Part shown: positions 29,957 to 30,997 of the stretch, one piece after another | Layout of the letters: each line of letters opens with the position of its first letter | Numbering within the stretch: the stretch's first letter is position 1 | Source of the DNA: DATAXV01 sp036272915 | GTDB lineage: Bacteria; Chloroflexota; Dormibacteria; Dormibacterales; Dormibacteraceae | Direction of reading: 5' to 3' | Assembly: GCA_036272915.1 (NCBI GenBank) | Contig: DATAXV010000081.1 | Span: forward strand, 1 to 30,997 | DNA: 30,997 bases | Position numbers and translations under genes: made by a program | Notes under the pieces: generated by a model | The model's input: the letters and a program-made list of their open reading frames with translations, nothing else | What the model was told of the DNA's origin: nothing | Databases searched by the model: none

Positions 29957-30907
29957 TTGCCGCTTACAGGCTTCCTCTTTCCCGGCCAGGGCTCGCAGCA
30001 GGCCGGGATGGGGCGGGAGCTGCTCGAGGACGCCGAGCTCGCCGAGCTCGCTGAGCGCTGCGGGGCCGAGGCCGGCATCGACCTTCGTCATCTCCTTGTC
30101 GAGGCGGATGACGAAGAGCTGACGCTCACCCAGAATGCCCAGCCGGCGCTGGTCTTCACCGGCGTGGCTTTGGTGCGCCTGCTGGCCCGCAGGGGCATCG
30201 AGGCGACGGCCGCCGCCGGGCACTCGGTGGGCGAGTACAGCGCGCTCGCCGCGCTCGGCGCGCTGGCGCCGGAGCAGGCGGTGAAGACGGTGGTCGAGCG
30301 GGGGAGGGCGATGGCCGCGGCCAGCCCGCCCGGGCAGAGCTCGATGATCGCCGTGCTCGGCATCGGCCCGGAGCCGATCGCCGAGGCGCTGACCGGCATG
30401 GACGGCATCTGGCCGGCCAACTACAACACGCCCACCCAGACCGTGGTCGGCGGCACCGTGGCGGCGCTGGAAGAGGCGACGCCACGCCTGCTCGAGGCCG
30501 GAGCCAGGCGGGTTCTCCCACTCCGGGTGGCGGCCGCCTTCCACACCCCCCTCGTGGCCGCGGCCGGCGCCCGCCTCCGCCTGACCCTGGACGCCCTCGA
30601 GTGGACGCTGCCCCGAGCCCCGGTGGTGGCCAACGTCGACGCCGAGGCCTACCAGGACGCCACGCTCATCGCCGCCCGGCTGGAGCAGCAGCTCAGCTCC
30701 CCGGTGCGCTGGTCCGACTGCGTGAGGCGCCTGGCCGACCTCGGCTGTGAGAACTTCATCGAGGTCGGCCCCAAGCGAGCGCTGTCGGGCATGATCCGCG
30801 AACTCCTGCCTGGCCGTCAGGCGAGTTCGGTTGGCACGCCTTCGGCGGTTGCCAGCCAACAGTCCGTCCAGAGCGATGAGAGTGCCGCTGGCAGACTGCT
30901 ACAGTAG
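29957..30907 (+). CDS. fabD: Malonyl-CoA:ACP transacylase
   Basis: A 316-residue FabD that loads malonyl groups onto acyl carrier protein for fatty acid synthesis. It has the N-terminal FPGQGSQ, active-site S90 in GHSVGEYSAL, and H196 in AAAFHTPLV, with the oxyanion Gln in NAQPAL. The C-terminal ~25 residues after LLPG are low-complexity Ser/Gln-rich and unlike the family. The start is TTG 29957. It sits between rpmF and acpP; plsX, fabH and fabG, often found here, are absent from this stretch. Confidence 0.95.
   Translation: MPLTGFLFPGQGSQQAGMGRELLEDAELAELAERCGAEAGIDLRHLLVEADDEELTLTQNAQPALVFTGVALVRLLARRGIEATAAAGHSVGEYSALAALGALAPEQAVKTVVERGRAMAAASPPGQSSMIAVLGIGPEPIAEALTGMDGIWPANYNTPTQTVVGGTVAALEEATPRLLEAGARRVLPLRVAAAFHTPLVAAAGARLRLTLDALEWTLPRAPVVANVDAEAYQDATLIAARLEQQLSSPVRWSDCVRRLADLGCENFIEVGPKRALSGMIRELLPGRQASSVGTPSAVASQQSVQSDESAAGRLLQ
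30897..30905 (+). promoter_or_regulatory. Extended -10 promoter for acpP
   Basis: TGCTACAGT is an extended -10 element (TGN-TACAGT) at the end of fabD, predicting a transcript starting near 30912, 31 nt before the acpP start. No -35 is evident, as is normal for this type. Confidence 0.38.
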
Positions 30908-30942
30908 TGCCGATTCTTCGCAGGGATTCGAGGAGAACGAGT

Positions 30943-30997
30943 TTGGACAGCCAGAAAATCACCTTTGACGACTTCAAGAACATCATTGTCGAACGCT
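30943..30997 (+). CDS. acpP: Acyl carrier protein, N-terminal fragment (cut by window edge)
   Basis: From TTG 30943 the frame reads (M)DSQKITFDDFKNIIVER and runs off the window. The helix I pattern (FDDFKNIIVERL-like) and position after fabD fit acyl carrier protein. AGGAG at 30931-30935 lies 7 nt upstream. Only 18 residues are visible; the DSL phosphopantetheine site is outside the window. Confidence 0.7.
   Translation, partial: MDSQKITFDDFKNIIVER

Noticed and set aside
1..30997. CRISPR arrays, tRNA or rRNA genes, transposases and integrases
   Set aside because: None was recognised on either strand by reading; no regularly spaced repeats or mobile-element proteins were seen.

Overview
The window is high-GC bacterial DNA that is almost fully coding. 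Gene content suggests a Gram-positive-like high-GC lineage: Actinomycetota, or a Chloroflexota/Dormibacterota-type relative. Three signs point that way: a coaD - DivIVA/SepIVA-like coiled-coil gene - rpmF order, many GTG/TTG/CTG starts, and at least ten genes whose start codon lies only 6-10 nt after a TANNNT -10 box with no Shine-Dalgarno site. The last sign suggests widespread leaderless transcription. The phylum is inferred, not proven.

Layout. (1) 1-3406: divergent ppc (PEP carboxylase, 5' part only) and recG. (2) 3432-8386: a sugar-acid uptake and catabolism module. It holds a galactonate-dehydratase-like enzyme of the enolase superfamily, divergent from a Tat-lipoprotein solute-binding protein and a fused MalF-MalG-type permease. 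A strong promoter (TTGACA-N17-TAGGAT) with a TGGTGACCA-type palindrome just downstream drives the transporter. (3) 8489-11167: an ICMT-family methyltransferase convergent with a type III polyketide synthase and a geranylgeranyl-reductase-type flavoprotein. This resembles alkylpyrone/alkylresorcinol (phenolic lipid) loci. (4) 11330-17178: two TetR/flavin-monooxygenase pairs, a split-barrel flavin protein, a UbiA prenyltransferase, and a scar holding the C-terminal remnants of two divergent genes. (5) 17400-19467: E1 alpha and E1 beta of a 2-oxoacid dehydrogenase without E2 or E3. (6) 19631-21503: a TelA-family protein and a membrane-anchored Pro-rich partner, followed by a cluster of stem-loops. 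(7) 21603-27375: a hypothetical protein; a haloalkane dehalogenase divergent from a MarR regulator across two palindromes; and an adenosine-deaminase-like, GH38-like and nucleotidyltransferase operon. (8) 27489-30997: an orphan OmpR-type response regulator, then the housekeeping run rsmD - coaD - sepIVA-like - rpmF - fabD - acpP (partial).

recG and rsmD-coaD are commonly close neighbours in high-GC bacteria. Here about 25 kb of accessory genes lies between them, so the middle of the window reads as a catabolic and secondary-metabolism island inside a conserved housekeeping locus. The most interesting candidate system is the lipid or quinone-like biosynthetic set (type III PKS, flavoprotein reductase, ICMT methyltransferase, possibly the UbiA prenyltransferase and monooxygenases). 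Next are the TelA/partner pair, the fused ABC permease with its operator, and the leaderless promoter class.
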